Of a stretch of 64,000 bases of DNA, positions 22,847-32,934 are shown piece after piece (position 1 is the stretch's first letter; each line of letters opens with the position of its first letter). Below the pieces are notes generated by a model, which made no database searches, was not told the DNA's origin, and saw nothing but the letters and a program-made list of their open reading frames with translations. Source of the DNA: Listeria immobilis (GTDB lineage: Bacteria; Bacillota; Bacilli; Lactobacillales; Listeriaceae); assembly GCF_014322765.1 (NCBI RefSeq), contig NZ_JAASTZ010000006.1, positions 119,187 to 183,186 on the forward strand. The letters are read 5' to 3'. The position numbers and the translations under genes were made by a program.

Positions 22847-24253
22847 GTGGATAAACTATTTTTAGCCCGTTTTCAATTCGCATCAACAACGATTTTCCAT
22901 TTCTTATTTGTACCACTTTCAATTGGACTTGTATTTATGGTTGCTCTTATGGAAACGTTGTATGTCGTGAAGGGGAAAGAAATTTACAAAAAAATGTCGA
23001 AGTTTTGGGGACACATATTCCTAATTAACTTTGCTGTCGGTGTTGTAACCGGGATTATTCAAGAATTCCAGTTTGGGATGAACTGGTCGGATTACTCTAG
23101 ATTTGTTGGAGATGTATTCGGAGCGCCACTTGCTATTGAAGCGCTACTTGCATTTTTTATGGAGTCTACTTTTATCGGACTATGGATTTTCGGTTGGGAT
23201 AAACTAGGAAAAAAATTACATTTAGCATGTATTTGGCTGGTTTCAATCGGAACAATCATGTCTAGTTTCTGGATTTTAGCAGCAAACTCATTTATGCAAC
23301 ATCCGGTTGGTTTTGAATTTAAAAACGGTCGTGCAGAAATGAATGACTTTTTACAACTAATTACTAACGGACAACTACTAGTGGAGTTTCCGCACGTTAT
23401 ATTCGGGGCTTTTGCCACTGGAGCCTTTTTCATCGCCGGTGTCAGTGCGTATAAGATGCTCAAAAAACAAGATGTCGCCTTCTTTAAACGATCATTCCAA
23501 ATTGCAATGGTAATGGCCGTTATTGGTGGCTTTGGTGTTGCGTTTAGTGGACACTCACAAGCACAATACTTAGTTAAAACACAACCAATGAAAATGGCAG
23601 CAACAGAAGGGATTTGGGAAGATACAGCTGACCCAGCTCCGTGGACAATGCTCGCCAAAATTGATCCTGAGAATAAAGAAAACGACTGGGAACTCAACGT
23701 CCCATATGCGCTAAGTTTCTTATCTTACGGAACATTAAGTGGTAGCGTAGAAGGTATGAATACGTTACAAAAAGAATACGAAGAAAAATATGGTGAGGGT
23801 GATTACATTCCACCAGTAAAAACAGCATTTTGGAGTTTCCGCATCATGGTTGGCGCTGGTATGCTAATGATCATGTTCGCGCTAATCGGTATTGTACTTG
23901 CTTGGAAGAAAAAACTTGTTAATGCAAAATGGTATTTACGTTTCATGATTCCAATGATTGGCTTCCCATTCCTTGCGAACTCAATGGGTTGGATTATGAC
24001 AGAAATAGGGCGGCAACCATGGGTAGTTTTCGGTTATATGAAAACAGCTGATGCGGTATCGCCAAACGTATCATCCGGACAAATTTTATTCTCGATAATT
24101 GCCTTCTCTACAATCTATACAATTTTAGCAATTCTCTTGGTTTACTTGTTCATTCGTGAAATTAAAAAAGGACCAGACGGACACAAACCAGAAAAAGAAG
24201 AAGTTTCCATAGATCCGTTTGATAAGGGGGATGCAAGCATTGTCACTAAATGA
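22847..24253 (+). CDS. cydA: Cytochrome bd ubiquinol/menaquinol oxidase subunit I
   Basis: A 468-residue membrane protein with about nine helices. The haem b595 ligand region (FHFLFVPLSIGL, His18), the Q-loop region and the GWIMTEIGRQPW signature are all recognisable. It carries the quinol site and haems b558, b595 and d of the terminal oxidase that works at low oxygen. The GTG start lies behind AAGGAGGAG and AAAAGG. It opens the four-gene cyd operon; cydB starts within its last codons. The short Q-loop type is usual for Firmicutes. Confidence 0.95.
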   Translation: MDKLFLARFQFASTTIFHFLFVPLSIGLVFMVALMETLYVVKGKEIYKKMSKFWGHIFLINFAVGVVTGIIQEFQFGMNWSDYSRFVGDVFGAPLAIEALLAFFMESTFIGLWIFGWDKLGKKLHLACIWLVSIGTIMSSFWILAANSFMQHPVGFEFKNGRAEMNDFLQLITNGQLLVEFPHVIFGAFATGAFFIAGVSAYKMLKKQDVAFFKRSFQIAMVMAVIGGFGVAFSGHSQAQYLVKTQPMKMAATEGIWEDTADPAPWTMLAKIDPENKENDWELNVPYALSFLSYGTLSGSVEGMNTLQKEYEEKYGEGDYIPPVKTAFWSFRIMVGAGMLMIMFALIGIVLAWKKKLVNAKWYLRFMIPMIGFPFLANSMGWIMTEIGRQPWVVFGYMKTADAVSPNVSSGQILFSIIAFSTIYTILAILLVYLFIREIKKGPDGHKPEKEEVSIDPFDKGDASIVTK

Positions 24254-25253
24254 GTTATGGTTTCTATTAATCGCCATCTTGTTCATTGGGTTCTTCTTCC
24301 TTGAAGGTTTTGACTTCGGTGTAGGGATGTCTACACGCTTTATGGCTAGAAATGCTTTAGAACGCCGCGTACTCGTAAATACGATTGGGCCGTTCTGGGA
24401 TGCAAATGAAGTTTGGTTATTAACAGCTGGGGGCGCAATTTTTGCCGCTTTCCCTAACTGGTATGCAACAATGTTTAGTGGATATTATATTCCGCTAGTG
24501 TTCTTATTACTTGCCTTAATCGGCCGTGGTGTTTCGTTTGAATTCCGTGGTCAAAAAGATTCTGCTCTTTGGGTAAAAACATGGGACTGGGTTATTTTCT
24601 TCGGTAGCATTTTGCCGCCATTCCTATTCGGTGTATTATTTGCAAGTTTGATTCAAGGAATGCCAATTAATAGCAATATGAATATGTATGCTGGATTCTT
24701 TGATTATATAACTGTATTTTCTGTTTGGGGCGGACTAACGATTACATTGATGTGTCTGCTACACGGACTATTATTTATTACCCTACGTACTGAAGACGAT
24801 ATTCAAGACCGCGCTCGTCGTATGGCAAAACGAGTTTGGTTCATTACCATACCAGTACTACTAATTTTTGTTGTGCTAGCTTACTTTAATACAGATATGT
24901 TCCAAGTTAGACCTGTTCTTGTTCCATTGATGATTGGGATAGTAGTCGTTATGTATTTATTATCTGCTTTGTTCATCTGGAAGGACCGCGATATTTTAGC
25001 CTTTACATTTGGTGGGCTTGGAATTGTGTTCACGATTGGTTCTATTTTTGTGGCACTCTTCCCACGTGTAATGATCAGTTCTATAAACAGTGCGTTTGAT
25101 TTAACAATAGAAAATGCTGCTTCCGGGCAATATTCGCTAAGTGTGATGACCATTGTTGCTGTTACACTCTTACCGTTTGTGCTTGGTTACCAAATTTGGA
25201 GCTACTATGTTTTCCGGAAACGCGTTTCTAGTAAGGAGAAAATGACGTATTAA
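24240..25253 (+). CDS. cydB: Cytochrome bd oxidase subunit II
   Basis: A 337-residue protein with eight to nine helices and the subunit II opening LNELWFLLIAILFIGFFFLE followed by GFDFGVG. Three starts are possible (24219, ATG 24231, TTG 24240). The TTG is chosen because AAGGGGG lies 9 bases upstream and the protein then starts MSLNELW as in relatives. It overlaps cydA by 14 bases and its stop overlaps the cydC ATG (TAATG), so translation is coupled through the operon. Confidence 0.93.
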   Translation: MSLNELWFLLIAILFIGFFFLEGFDFGVGMSTRFMARNALERRVLVNTIGPFWDANEVWLLTAGGAIFAAFPNWYATMFSGYYIPLVFLLLALIGRGVSFEFRGQKDSALWVKTWDWVIFFGSILPPFLFGVLFASLIQGMPINSNMNMYAGFFDYITVFSVWGGLTITLMCLLHGLLFITLRTEDDIQDRARRMAKRVWFITIPVLLIFVVLAYFNTDMFQVRPVLVPLMIGIVVVMYLLSALFIWKDRDILAFTFGGLGIVFTIGSIFVALFPRVMISSINSAFDLTIENAASGQYSLSVMTIVAVTLLPFVLGYQIWSYYVFRKRVSSKEKMTY

Positions 25254-26977
25254 TGGGAAAAGATTTAAGGAATTACAAAGGTATTAAAAAAATAATGGCG
25301 ATACTCGCAGTTTTCACGCTTATTCAAGGTGCTGCGATTATCGTAATGGCAATAACTTTAGCTCGTGCGATTACAGATTTATTTCATGAGCATCCATTTC
25401 AATCAGTCACACTTCAAATAGGTCTCTTCGCGGGGGCCTATTTCTTGCGTCACTTTTTGAATGTATGGAAAAAACAAATCGTTTATCGTTATGCTTCTAA
25501 CTTAGCGAAAACGATGCGGGAAGAGTTGCTGGATAGTTTGTTTGCACTTGGTCCGCGTTTTGCTCGTGCGGAAGGAACTGGGAAAGTTGTAACGATGGTG
25601 ATGGAAGGTGTAGCAGATTTCCGGAATTATTTGGAACTATTTTTGCCTAAAATGATGAACATGGCGATTATTCCAGCAATGATTTGGGTTTATATTGCTT
25701 TTCAAGACTGGACATCGGCCTTTATTTTAATGATTACATTGCCAATTTTAATTGTATTTATGATTATTTTAGGACTTGCTGCAAAAAAACAAGCAGATTC
25801 GCAGTTTGAAACGTATCGTGTCCTATCTAATCATTTCGTAGATTCACTAAAGGGTTTGGAAACGTTGAAATACTTAGGATTAAGTCATGTGCATGAGGGG
25901 AAAATTGCTTCGGTTAGTTCGCGCTATCGAAAAGCAACGATGAAAACCTTGCGTGTGGCCTTTATGTCGTCGTTTGCGATGGATTTCTTCACGATGCTTT
26001 CGATTGCGCTTGTGGCATTATTCCTAGGGCTTGGCTTGATTGATGGCAATATGAACTTGCCGATTGCGTTAAGTGTGCTCATCCTTGCTCCAGAATACTT
26101 TTTGCCAGTGCGGGAAGTTGGCTCGGATTACCATGCTACCCTTGACGGACAAGAGGCTGGACGAGTTATTCAAGGTATTATTGACCGCGCGAAAGAAGAA
26201 AAACAGGATGAACATGCGCTATCGTTAACAACATTTGCTGAAAATACGAACTTTTCGTTTGAAAATATTACGGTTAAACATGGTGATGGGGATGCTGAGT
26301 CGTTGCACGAAGCTAGTTTTACGGTAAATGGTTTTGAAAAAATCGGGATTATTGGTGCGACTGGTGCTGGGAAATCGACGCTGATTGATGTGTTAAGTGG
26401 CTTCTTAAACCCAACGTCTGGTGAATTTCACTATAATGATCAAGTCGGTGCCACGCTGTCGTCGCCTGATTGGCAAACACAAGTAACCTATATCCCGCAA
26501 CATCCATATCTTTTCCACGATACGATTGCTGGTAATATTCGGTTTTATCATCCAAATGCTACCGAAATAGAGATGAAAAAAGCGGCAGAATCAGCCGGCT
26601 TAAACCAGTTAGTTGCCGGACTTGAAAATGGTTATGAAACACTTGTGGGAGAAGCAGGAAGAATGCTAAGCGGCGGACAGGAACAACGTGTTGCACTAGC
26701 AAGGGCTTTCTTAACTAATCGTCCAGTTGTACTGATGGACGAACCTACTGCTCACTTAGATATTGAAACAGAATACGAGCTTAAAAAACCAATGCTAGAT
26801 TTATTTGAAAATCGACTAGTCTTTTTTGCAACACACCGTTTACACTGGATGCTAGAAATGGACCGGATAATCGTACTCGACCACGGGGCTGTGGTTGAAA
26901 CAGGAACCCATGACGAACTACTCGATAAAAAAGGTTTCTATTACGATTTAGTCAAAGCCCAATTGGAGGAAGTATAA
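25253..26977 (+). CDS. cydC: Heterodimeric ABC exporter subunit for cytochrome bd assembly
   Basis: A 574-residue ABC half-transporter: six N-terminal helices (about residues 10-310), then an ATPase domain with Walker A GATGAGKST, a signature LSGGQEQR and Walker B VVLMDEPTAHLD. CydC and CydD together export cysteine/glutathione-type reductant, or otherwise provide conditions needed for haem d insertion, and the pair is essential for bd oxidase assembly. It sits directly after cydB. Naming of the two subunits follows Bacillus gene order and may be swapped relative to E. coli. Confidence 0.9.
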   Translation: MGKDLRNYKGIKKIMAILAVFTLIQGAAIIVMAITLARAITDLFHEHPFQSVTLQIGLFAGAYFLRHFLNVWKKQIVYRYASNLAKTMREELLDSLFALGPRFARAEGTGKVVTMVMEGVADFRNYLELFLPKMMNMAIIPAMIWVYIAFQDWTSAFILMITLPILIVFMIILGLAAKKQADSQFETYRVLSNHFVDSLKGLETLKYLGLSHVHEGKIASVSSRYRKATMKTLRVAFMSSFAMDFFTMLSIALVALFLGLGLIDGNMNLPIALSVLILAPEYFLPVREVGSDYHATLDGQEAGRVIQGIIDRAKEEKQDEHALSLTTFAENTNFSFENITVKHGDGDAESLHEASFTVNGFEKIGIIGATGAGKSTLIDVLSGFLNPTSGEFHYNDQVGATLSSPDWQTQVTYIPQHPYLFHDTIAGNIRFYHPNATEIEMKKAAESAGLNQLVAGLENGYETLVGEAGRMLSGGQEQRVALARAFLTNRPVVLMDEPTAHLDIETEYELKKPMLDLFENRLVFFATHRLHWMLEMDRIIVLDHGAVVETGTHDELLDKKGFYYDLVKAQLEEV

Positions 26978-28716
26978 TGCGGAAAAGCAGCTGGATTATC
27001 CCATATATAAAAGAAAATCGTGGCTTGTTCTTGCTTGTTATCTTCCTCGGAACGCTTACTTTTGCATCCGCCGGGGCGCTAATGTTTACGTCAGGGCACT
27101 TAATTTCTAAATCTTCTTTAATGCCTGAATCAATTATGGCTGTATACGTTGCGACTGTTGGTGTACGGGCATTTGGAATTATGCGTTCCGTTTCCCGCTA
27201 CGTAGAACGACTTATGAGCCATTCGTTAGTACTGCGAATTCTGGAAAAAATGCGGGTGCGTTTATACCGTTTACTTGAACCGCAAGCATTATTACTTAAA
27301 TCTCGATATAAAACTGGCGACATTTTAGGACTACTCGCTGGTGATATTGAACATTTGCAAAACTTCTATCTTACAACGATGCTACCGGCAATTGTTAGTT
27401 TAGTCCTTTACGCTGGAGTAGTTATCGCACTAGGCGTGTTTTCAGTACCATTTGCGATACTATTTGTCTTTTTAATTGGGATGTTGGTACTTGTTTTACC
27501 ATGGGTGTCGCTTTTATATGCTCGCGGGAAAAATGCTTATTTAAAACAAGGGCGAAATGGACTTTATCAAAAGTTCACGGATGCTGTTTTTGGAATTAGT
27601 GATTGGAAGTTTAGCGGTCGAGAAAAAACCTTCATTACTAATTACGAAAAAGACGAAGCGAATATGTTGCATACGGAAAATAAACAATTCCATTTTGTGA
27701 ACTGGCGTGATTTTTTTAGCCAATTAGTGGTAGGTTTTATGGTGATAGCGATGGTTTATTGGAGTACAGCTGAGTCACGTGATGGCGCATTTTCAGGTAC
27801 GATGATTGCTGCATTTGTTTTAGCTATTATGGCACTTGCAGAAGCATTCGTTCCAGTTTCTAGTGCTATTAGCGACAAATCGCTTTACCAAGACTCCCTT
27901 TCTCGTTTAGACAAAATAGAAGACCCAACCTTACCAACTTTTGAAGAAGAGGCTAATGAAACGGAGCGAATTGATACAAAACAAGTTATTTTACAGGCGG
28001 AAAATGTCACTTTCGCTTATGATGAAAAATCGGCGAATATACTAAACGGCTTTGATTTTACTTTGCAACAAGGGGAAAAAGTGGCGATTATTGGGCGAAG
28101 TGGAACTGGGAAATCTACTTTTCTAAAATTAATTCAAGGGGCACTGCTCCCAACTGATGGAAAAGTGACTTTGAATAATATGGAAGTGGAAAAATTGCGA
28201 CCACAAATTCCAGAACTTATCTCCATGCTAAATCAAAAAGCCCATCTTTTTAGTACAAGTGTATTAAATAATATTCGACTAGGAAACCAAGATGCTAGTG
28301 ATGAAGAAGTTTATGCGGCAGCAAAGAAAGTCCAACTACATGATTTTATTATGAGCATGCCAGATGGTTATCATACACAAATGAATGAAATGGGTGAGCG
28401 TTTTTCAGGCGGAGAACGTGGCCGGATTGCGCTAGCACGGATTTTACTTCAAAATACTCCAATCGTTATTTTAGACGAGCCAACTGTTGGGCTGGATCCA
28501 ATAACAGAACGAGATTTACTAGCGACCATTTTTGAAACTTTAGCAGATAAATCATTAATTTGGGTGACACATCACTTAGTTGGCGCCGAAAAAATGGATC
28601 GAGTTTTATTTTTAGAAGATGGAAAAACGCTGATGGAAGGTCCTCATGCTGAATTAATGGCAGCTGAACCACGATATAAACGACTTTACCAACTAGACCG
28701 ACCAATCGAATTATAA
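26977..28716 (+). CDS. cydD: Heterodimeric ABC exporter subunit for cytochrome bd assembly
   Basis: A 579-residue partner half-transporter with six helices and an ATPase domain: Walker A GRSGTGKST, signature FSGGERGR and Walker B VILDEPTVGLD, followed by WVTHHLVG. Compared with CydC the signature loop differs, as is common in asymmetric heterodimers. The ATG overlaps the cydC stop (ATAATG context). It is last in the cyd operon and is followed at once by a strong terminator. Confidence 0.9.
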   Translation: MRKSSWIIPYIKENRGLFLLVIFLGTLTFASAGALMFTSGHLISKSSLMPESIMAVYVATVGVRAFGIMRSVSRYVERLMSHSLVLRILEKMRVRLYRLLEPQALLLKSRYKTGDILGLLAGDIEHLQNFYLTTMLPAIVSLVLYAGVVIALGVFSVPFAILFVFLIGMLVLVLPWVSLLYARGKNAYLKQGRNGLYQKFTDAVFGISDWKFSGREKTFITNYEKDEANMLHTENKQFHFVNWRDFFSQLVVGFMVIAMVYWSTAESRDGAFSGTMIAAFVLAIMALAEAFVPVSSAISDKSLYQDSLSRLDKIEDPTLPTFEEEANETERIDTKQVILQAENVTFAYDEKSANILNGFDFTLQQGEKVAIIGRSGTGKSTFLKLIQGALLPTDGKVTLNNMEVEKLRPQIPELISMLNQKAHLFSTSVLNNIRLGNQDASDEEVYAAAKKVQLHDFIMSMPDGYHTQMNEMGERFSGGERGRIALARILLQNTPIVILDEPTVGLDPITERDLLATIFETLADKSLIWVTHHLVGAEKMDRVLFLEDGKTLMEGPHAELMAAEPRYKRLYQLDRPIEL

Positions 28717-28720
28717 AATT

Positions 28721-28756
28721 AATGGTTTGCTAATTTCCCGTTAGCAAGCCATTTTT
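28721..28756 (+). terminator. Terminator of the cydABCD operon
   Basis: A 13-bp stem (28721-28733 with 28741-28753; AATGGTTTGCTAA against TTAGCAAGCCATT) with a 7-base loop runs into T5. Confidence 0.85.
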
Positions 28757-28858
28757 GTCGTCAATTTTTAATAATTGTAACAAACATGTAATTTAAAATT
28801 GACTTTATGCTCATTTCTGATTATGATTGAGGTAAGTAAAAAGAAAGGGGAATTTATT

Positions 28859-29794
28859 ATGAACAAATTCCGCGGACTAGTAGTTTTAGCTTTATTAACT
28901 TGTCTTATCACCCCATTTTCATTGGCAGCAAGTGCTGAAACGAATGAAAATGGTAATAATCAACCGAGTACAGAAGAGCAAACAATGGATTCCAATGAAA
29001 ATACAGTTCCGGAAGTGGAGTCGAAAACAACGGAACCTGTAAAAGAAACGGCAACACCCGAAACACCCCAAACAACAATAGATATTACCGACTCAACGGA
29101 AGTTTACACGTATGAACAAAACAGTGACATCAAACTAACTGATTTCACCGCAACTTTAAGTGAATATACAGGTACGGAATTATCTAATTATCGTTTGGCC
29201 GAGGATGTGTCGCTAACAACAGCAGATGCTGGCTTGCAAGATGTGACATTACTTGGTGATACAAAAGACGGTGAAACAACTGCGGTTAAGTTAAATTACT
29301 TGGTAAAAGCACCTGTTGCAACTTTATCAGTTACTAATTTAAATTTTGACTTAGAAACGAAAATTTTCTCAGGAAAAACCAAACCTTTTGCCAGTGTTTA
29401 TATGAGCTCTCCAGAAGATGAAAACTTTGGAGAAGGGCGTGTTGATGCGGACAAAGATGGGAATTTCTATGCTTCATGGGCAACCACACCAAAGGAAATT
29501 ACTACCTATGCATTTGATGAAGCAGGAAACTTTAGTAAGGAAGTAACTTACACTGTCCCAGCTAAAAAAGAAAATGAAGAAGCAGTTCAAGTTCCTGAAA
29601 AAGTGAAAAAAATCGAAAACAATAATTCTGTAAAAAGTGTTACTACAGCTACTTCAGAGGAACCTAAAAAAGAAGCAGCGTCTAAATCAGAACTCCCAAG
29701 TACAGGTGACCAAGGCGTTGAATGGATTTTTGTTGTCATTGGCGCAATAGTCGTTCTTATAGCAATAGTACTTTTAAGAAAACGCAAAAAATAA
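28859..29794 (+). CDS. Sortase-anchored LPXTG surface protein
   Basis: A 311-residue secreted protein. It has an N-terminal Sec signal ([20 protein letters not shown], cleavage near ASA-ET), a low-complexity Glu/Thr-rich spacer (residues 27-75), a beta-rich region (about 80-235) that includes an Ig-like segment ([20 protein letters not shown]), and a sorting signal LPSTG (279-283) with hydrophobic helix and RKRKK tail. Sortase A would link it to peptidoglycan. The ATG at 28859 follows GAAAGGGG. It is a single gene between two terminators, directly behind cydD. Its function is unknown. Confidence 0.88.
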   Translation: MNKFRGLVVLALLTCLITPFSLAASAETNENGNNQPSTEEQTMDSNENTVPEVESKTTEPVKETATPETPQTTIDITDSTEVYTYEQNSDIKLTDFTATLSEYTGTELSNYRLAEDVSLTTADAGLQDVTLLGDTKDGETTAVKLNYLVKAPVATLSVTNLNFDLETKIFSGKTKPFASVYMSSPEDENFGEGRVDADKDGNFYASWATTPKEITTYAFDEAGNFSKEVTYTVPAKKENEEAVQVPEKVKKIENNNSVKSVTTATSEEPKKEAASKSELPSTGDQGVEWIFVVIGAIVVLIAIVLLRKRKK

Positions 29795-29851
29795 CTAAGC
29801 AATTTTCATAGCAAAAAACACTAAATTTAACACGATAAATTAAGTTCTGGC

Positions 29852-29900
29852 AAAAAGCGGCAGAGAAAATCAGTTAGTTTGATTTCTCTGTCGCTTTTTT
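29852..29900 (+). terminator. Terminator after the LPXTG gene
   Basis: A 17-base arm (29852-29868) pairs with 29883-29899 with one mismatch (core GCGGCAGAGAAA / TTTCTCTGTCGC) and runs into TTTTTT. A second weaker hairpin with AAGCTT arms and T7 follows near 29914-29962. Confidence 0.8.
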
Positions 29901-30057
29901 GTTAATTATGCAAAAATAAGCTTTTCTGTGGTAAATACACATAAAATAGAAGCTTTTTTTATTAATGTTCATCAGTTCTACACATTATGAAAACGTTTTT
30001 TTGATATAATTAAGTAGGAAAAAGCTTTTCATATTAAAAATACAAGGGGCGATATAA

Positions 30058-30498
30058 ATGGGAAATCCAATGACAATTGAAGAGAAAAGAATGATTCCAC
30101 ATCTTTTCCATACGAATCTTAATAATAGAGACTTTGATAAGCAGTATGAGTTAATTACACCAGACATTATTTTCCATAAAAATGGTGCAGTGATTGAAGG
30201 CGCGGATAATTTTATCGCTACCATTCGTGCAATTGTTGACTTTTCAAATGATGCCAAAGTAGAAGACCATGAAATTTATGCGGATGATAACGTAGCAATA
30301 AGTCGCTTTAGCATATCTGGAACTTTAACAGGAGATATTACTTTCCCGAATGGAGATAGCGCAAGTAAAACGGGGAAAAAATTTAGTTATGGTGCGGTAG
30401 AGTTTTTTGAATTTAATGATGAAGGAAAAGTATATGAAATTCGTCAAATCAATGATTCTGGATTAACACCAACAACAATCGAAAATCAAGTTAAATAA
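30058..30498 (+). CDS. NTF2-like/SnoaL-type protein
   Basis: A 146-residue soluble protein with the cone-shaped NTF2 fold pattern: helix-rich start (EEKRMIPHLFHTNLNNRDFD), Y-E-L-I-T-P-D-I-I-F-H strand, and the paired strands DNVAISRFSISGTLTGD and FSYGAVEFFEFNDEGK. Family members include ester cyclases, isomerases and binding proteins; the active site is not predictable here. The ATG follows AAGGGGCG, and a TATAAT-like box at 30005 may be its promoter. It stands alone, bounded by hairpins on both sides. Confidence 0.75.
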   Translation: MGNPMTIEEKRMIPHLFHTNLNNRDFDKQYELITPDIIFHKNGAVIEGADNFIATIRAIVDFSNDAKVEDHEIYADDNVAISRFSISGTLTGDITFPNGDSASKTGKKFSYGAVEFFEFNDEGKVYEIRQINDSGLTPTTIENQVK

Positions 30499-30536
30499 AG
30501 CTGAAAAGGGGCTAAAATAAAAACATCTCAATAATA

Positions 30537-30603
30537 AAACGCAAGCAGGAATCTTGTATAGAACATTTTTTAATGATGCTATGCAATGATTTCTGCTTGT
30601 TTA
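30537..30603 (+). terminator. Long hairpin after the NTF2-like gene
   Basis: Arms AAACGCAAGCAGGAATC (near 30537) and GATTTCTGCTTGTTT (near 30591) pair with a few interruptions across a loop of about 33 bases and end in TTATTTT. The rest of the 30499-30729 gap holds only the promoter region of the kinase gene. Confidence 0.55.
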
Positions 30604-30729
30604 TTTTGGGTTATATCTGGCTATTCCATATAGTTTTGCATTTTTCATCAAAAATGAAGTACCCCAGCCACCAAATTTTTTTCGATTTAACGTATAATGG
30701 TAAGAAAAGCAGTTACGAGGTGAAATATT

Positions 30730-32244
30730 TTGACGAATAGCTCTTACATAATGGGCGTGGACATTGGAACCTCTAGCACAAAAGCAGTTCTTTTTAATGA
30801 GCAGGGAGAGGTTATCCACCGAGAAGCAATTCACTATGATTTAGTGACGGATGAAACTGGCAAGGCGGAAGAAAGTCCTACAGAAATTTTTGAAGCGGTA
30901 ATTACCTCCATCCGTCACGTGATGAGTAAGATAAATAAAGCTGATTTGCGTGGAATATCGTTTAGTTCTGCCATGCATAGTTTGATTGCAGCCAAAAGTA
31001 ATGGGGAACTTCTAACTGAATGTATTACCTGGGCGGACGGACGAAGCAGTGAGGCGCTCGAAAATGTTAAACGGGATAATTACCTCTTTCAACTTTACGA
31101 AGCGACAGGGACACCGATACACCCAATGAGCCCATTTGCAAAAATCTGCTGGTTAAAAGAAACAGAACCCGAGCTATTTAATCGCACGGAAAAATTTATA
31201 GATATTAAAGCTTATATTTTGTATCGTTTTTTCGGAGTGTGGGTGATGGATGAGTCTTTGGCATCTGGAACGGGGCTTTACAATATTTTAGAGCATGACT
31301 GGGAATTTGAAGCAATGGAAATTGTGAAATTAACACCAGATTTCTTTCCAAAAGTGGTTCCGGAAACGTATCAATTAACAGGCATGAAGGCGAAATATGT
31401 TGAATTTATGGGAATTCCAGATGATGTTCCACTTATTGTTGGCGGTAGTGATGGCGCACTTGCGAATATCGGAATCCAAGCGACAGGGCGCAATGATGTG
31501 ACGATTACTGTTGGTACAAGTGGTGCTGTTCGAAAATTAACAAATGAATTTCAAGTGGATTCTCGCGGTCGAACATTTTGTTACGGGGCGGGTGATGGGT
31601 ATTTCATCGCTGGTGGTGCAGTGAACAATGGTGGTAAAGTAGTCGAATGGGGTCTGGAACAATTTGGCTCTGAAAGTGAAATTGCCAATCGAGACTTTGC
31701 TAGTTTTATTGCCCGTATTGATGAAGTGAATCCAGGAGCAGCAGGTCTTTTATTCCAACCGTACTTACTAGGAGAGCGTGCGCCTTTTTGGACTAATGAT
31801 ATTCGTGGTGGCTTTGTTGGACTGACAATTAATCATACTAACGCCCATTTTATAAGAGCAATTTTAGAAGGGATTGCTTTTAATCTTGCAGAAGTATATG
31901 AGGCAGTTTCAGCTCCAGATGATATTATTTATGTAACGGGAGGAATATCCGCACACGAGCCTTGGTGTAGATTGCTTGCTGATATTTTAAACCGCGAAAT
32001 TCGGGTTCCGCATACAATTGAAGGATCAAGTTTAGGCGCTGCTATTATTGGAATGCGTTCACTTGGAATATTAAAAGATCTAAATCTCCAAAAAACATTG
32101 CCAATCAAAGCTATTTATCATCCTAGTGAAAACGTAGAAAAGTATGCGGAATTGCGTTTGATTTTCACACAAGTATCAACCCAGCTAATGTCTAGCTATA
32201 GCCAATTAAATAGTTGGCAGAAGAAGTTTGAAAATAACAGCTAA
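30730..32244 (+). CDS. gntK: Gluconokinase (FGGY family)
   Basis: A 504-residue FGGY carbohydrate kinase. The N-terminal phosphate-1 motif (MGVDIGTSSTKAVLF), S-S-A-M-H-S, ITWADGR (sugar-contact region), the FGGY signature region (GERAPFWTNDIRGGFVGLTI) and VTGGISAHEPWCRLLADIL are all present. ITWADGR and the GTSSTK loop favour gluconate over glycerol or xylulose. The TTG start has GAGGTGA 8 bases upstream. No gluconate permease or 6-phosphogluconate dehydrogenase adjoins it, so uptake is encoded elsewhere. A tiny membrane peptide gene follows. Confidence 0.85.
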   Translation: MTNSSYIMGVDIGTSSTKAVLFNEQGEVIHREAIHYDLVTDETGKAEESPTEIFEAVITSIRHVMSKINKADLRGISFSSAMHSLIAAKSNGELLTECITWADGRSSEALENVKRDNYLFQLYEATGTPIHPMSPFAKICWLKETEPELFNRTEKFIDIKAYILYRFFGVWVMDESLASGTGLYNILEHDWEFEAMEIVKLTPDFFPKVVPETYQLTGMKAKYVEFMGIPDDVPLIVGGSDGALANIGIQATGRNDVTITVGTSGAVRKLTNEFQVDSRGRTFCYGAGDGYFIAGGAVNNGGKVVEWGLEQFGSESEIANRDFASFIARIDEVNPGAAGLLFQPYLLGERAPFWTNDIRGGFVGLTINHTNAHFIRAILEGIAFNLAEVYEAVSAPDDIIYVTGGISAHEPWCRLLADILNREIRVPHTIEGSSLGAAIIGMRSLGILKDLNLQKTLPIKAIYHPSENVEKYAELRLIFTQVSTQLMSSYSQLNSWQKKFENNS

Positions 32245-32309
32245 ATTTTCCATTTCATGATATAATCACTAAAAGAAAAGCGAAAATGTGAAGTAAGGGG
32301 GAGATGAAC

Positions 32310-32405
32310 GTGAATAAGAAAATAGTATGGATTGCCTTAACATTAGTAGGTATTTGTGTAGTTGGAACAATAGTTGCCGCGATCATGAGTTTTTACTTAC
32401 GTTAA
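32310..32405 (+). CDS. 31-residue single-helix membrane peptide
   Basis: A short ORF coding MNKKIVWIALTLVGICVVG followed by TIVAAIMSFYLR: a lysine-rich start, one transmembrane helix and a short positive end. TAAGGGGGAGAT gives a near-ideal ribosome site 8 bases before the GTG; an in-frame ATG at 32304 is too close to it. It lies 65 bases after the gluconokinase gene and just upstream of the SRP RNA. Such peptides may regulate a membrane partner or act as small toxins; nothing here decides between these. Confidence 0.6.
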   Translation: MNKKIVWIALTLVGICVVGTIVAAIMSFYLR

Positions 32406-32526
32406 AAAATTTCCCGAGTTTCTACTTGCACTTTTCATATGAAAAAGGTACACTAGTAATTGAGCTCTTTTCAGAGTTTAGGCTAAATATTTTTTGTTTT
32501 GCGAACTAATTATTGGTAGCAAATTT

Positions 32527-32795
32527 GTCGTGCTAGACGGGGAGGTAGCGGCGCCCTGTAACCCGCAATCCGCTCTAGCGGGGTTGAATTCCTCACTTGA
32601 GGCATCGTAATTGTTTGGTCTGCCCTTGACAAGTGGTGTTGAAGGTTGGGTCTTGCGCAATGAGAACCTGTGAACCATGTCAGGTCCGGAAGGAAGCAGC
32701 ATTAATCAGTGCTTCTCATGTGCCGCGAGGTTGCCTGGCCCGAGCTAACTATCAGGGTAACGCAGGTGATTGCATGTCGATGTGAGGTGCGCGAC
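32527..32795 (+). ncRNA. ffs: Signal recognition particle RNA (large, Bacillus type)
   Basis: The conserved helix 8 domain is obvious: GTCAGGTCCGGAAGGAAGCA with the GGAA tetraloop and asymmetric internal loop that binds Ffh. The 5' part (GCCCTGTAACCC region) is the Alu-type domain of the large Gram-positive SRP RNA. The termini GTCGTGC (32527-32533) and GCGCGAC (32789-32795) pair, giving about 269 nt, close to the Bacillus length. It scaffolds Ffh for co-translational membrane targeting. A terminator follows at 32814. In Bacillus the gene lies between tadA and dnaX, as it does here in a stretched form. Confidence 0.95.
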
Positions 32796-32813
32796 ACTAA
32801 TTTTAAATATATT

Positions 32814-32850
32814 AAAAGACTATTTTGCTCAGCGCGAAGTAGTCTTTTTT
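32814..32850 (+). terminator. Terminator of the SRP RNA gene
   Basis: The stem AAGACTA.../...TAGTCTT, extended inward by several further pairs, runs into TTTTTT. Confidence 0.8.
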
Positions 32851-32934
32851 AGTTAAATTGACACCTGTAATTATATAGCATAAACTGGTACAATATAAGA
32901 TAAGTAATGTAATTTATAACAAAGGATGAAAATA

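Noticed and set aside
29829..29842. PrfA-box-like TTAACACGATAAAT
   Set aside because: Several mismatches to TTAACANNTGTTAA and located in a terminator region after a gene.
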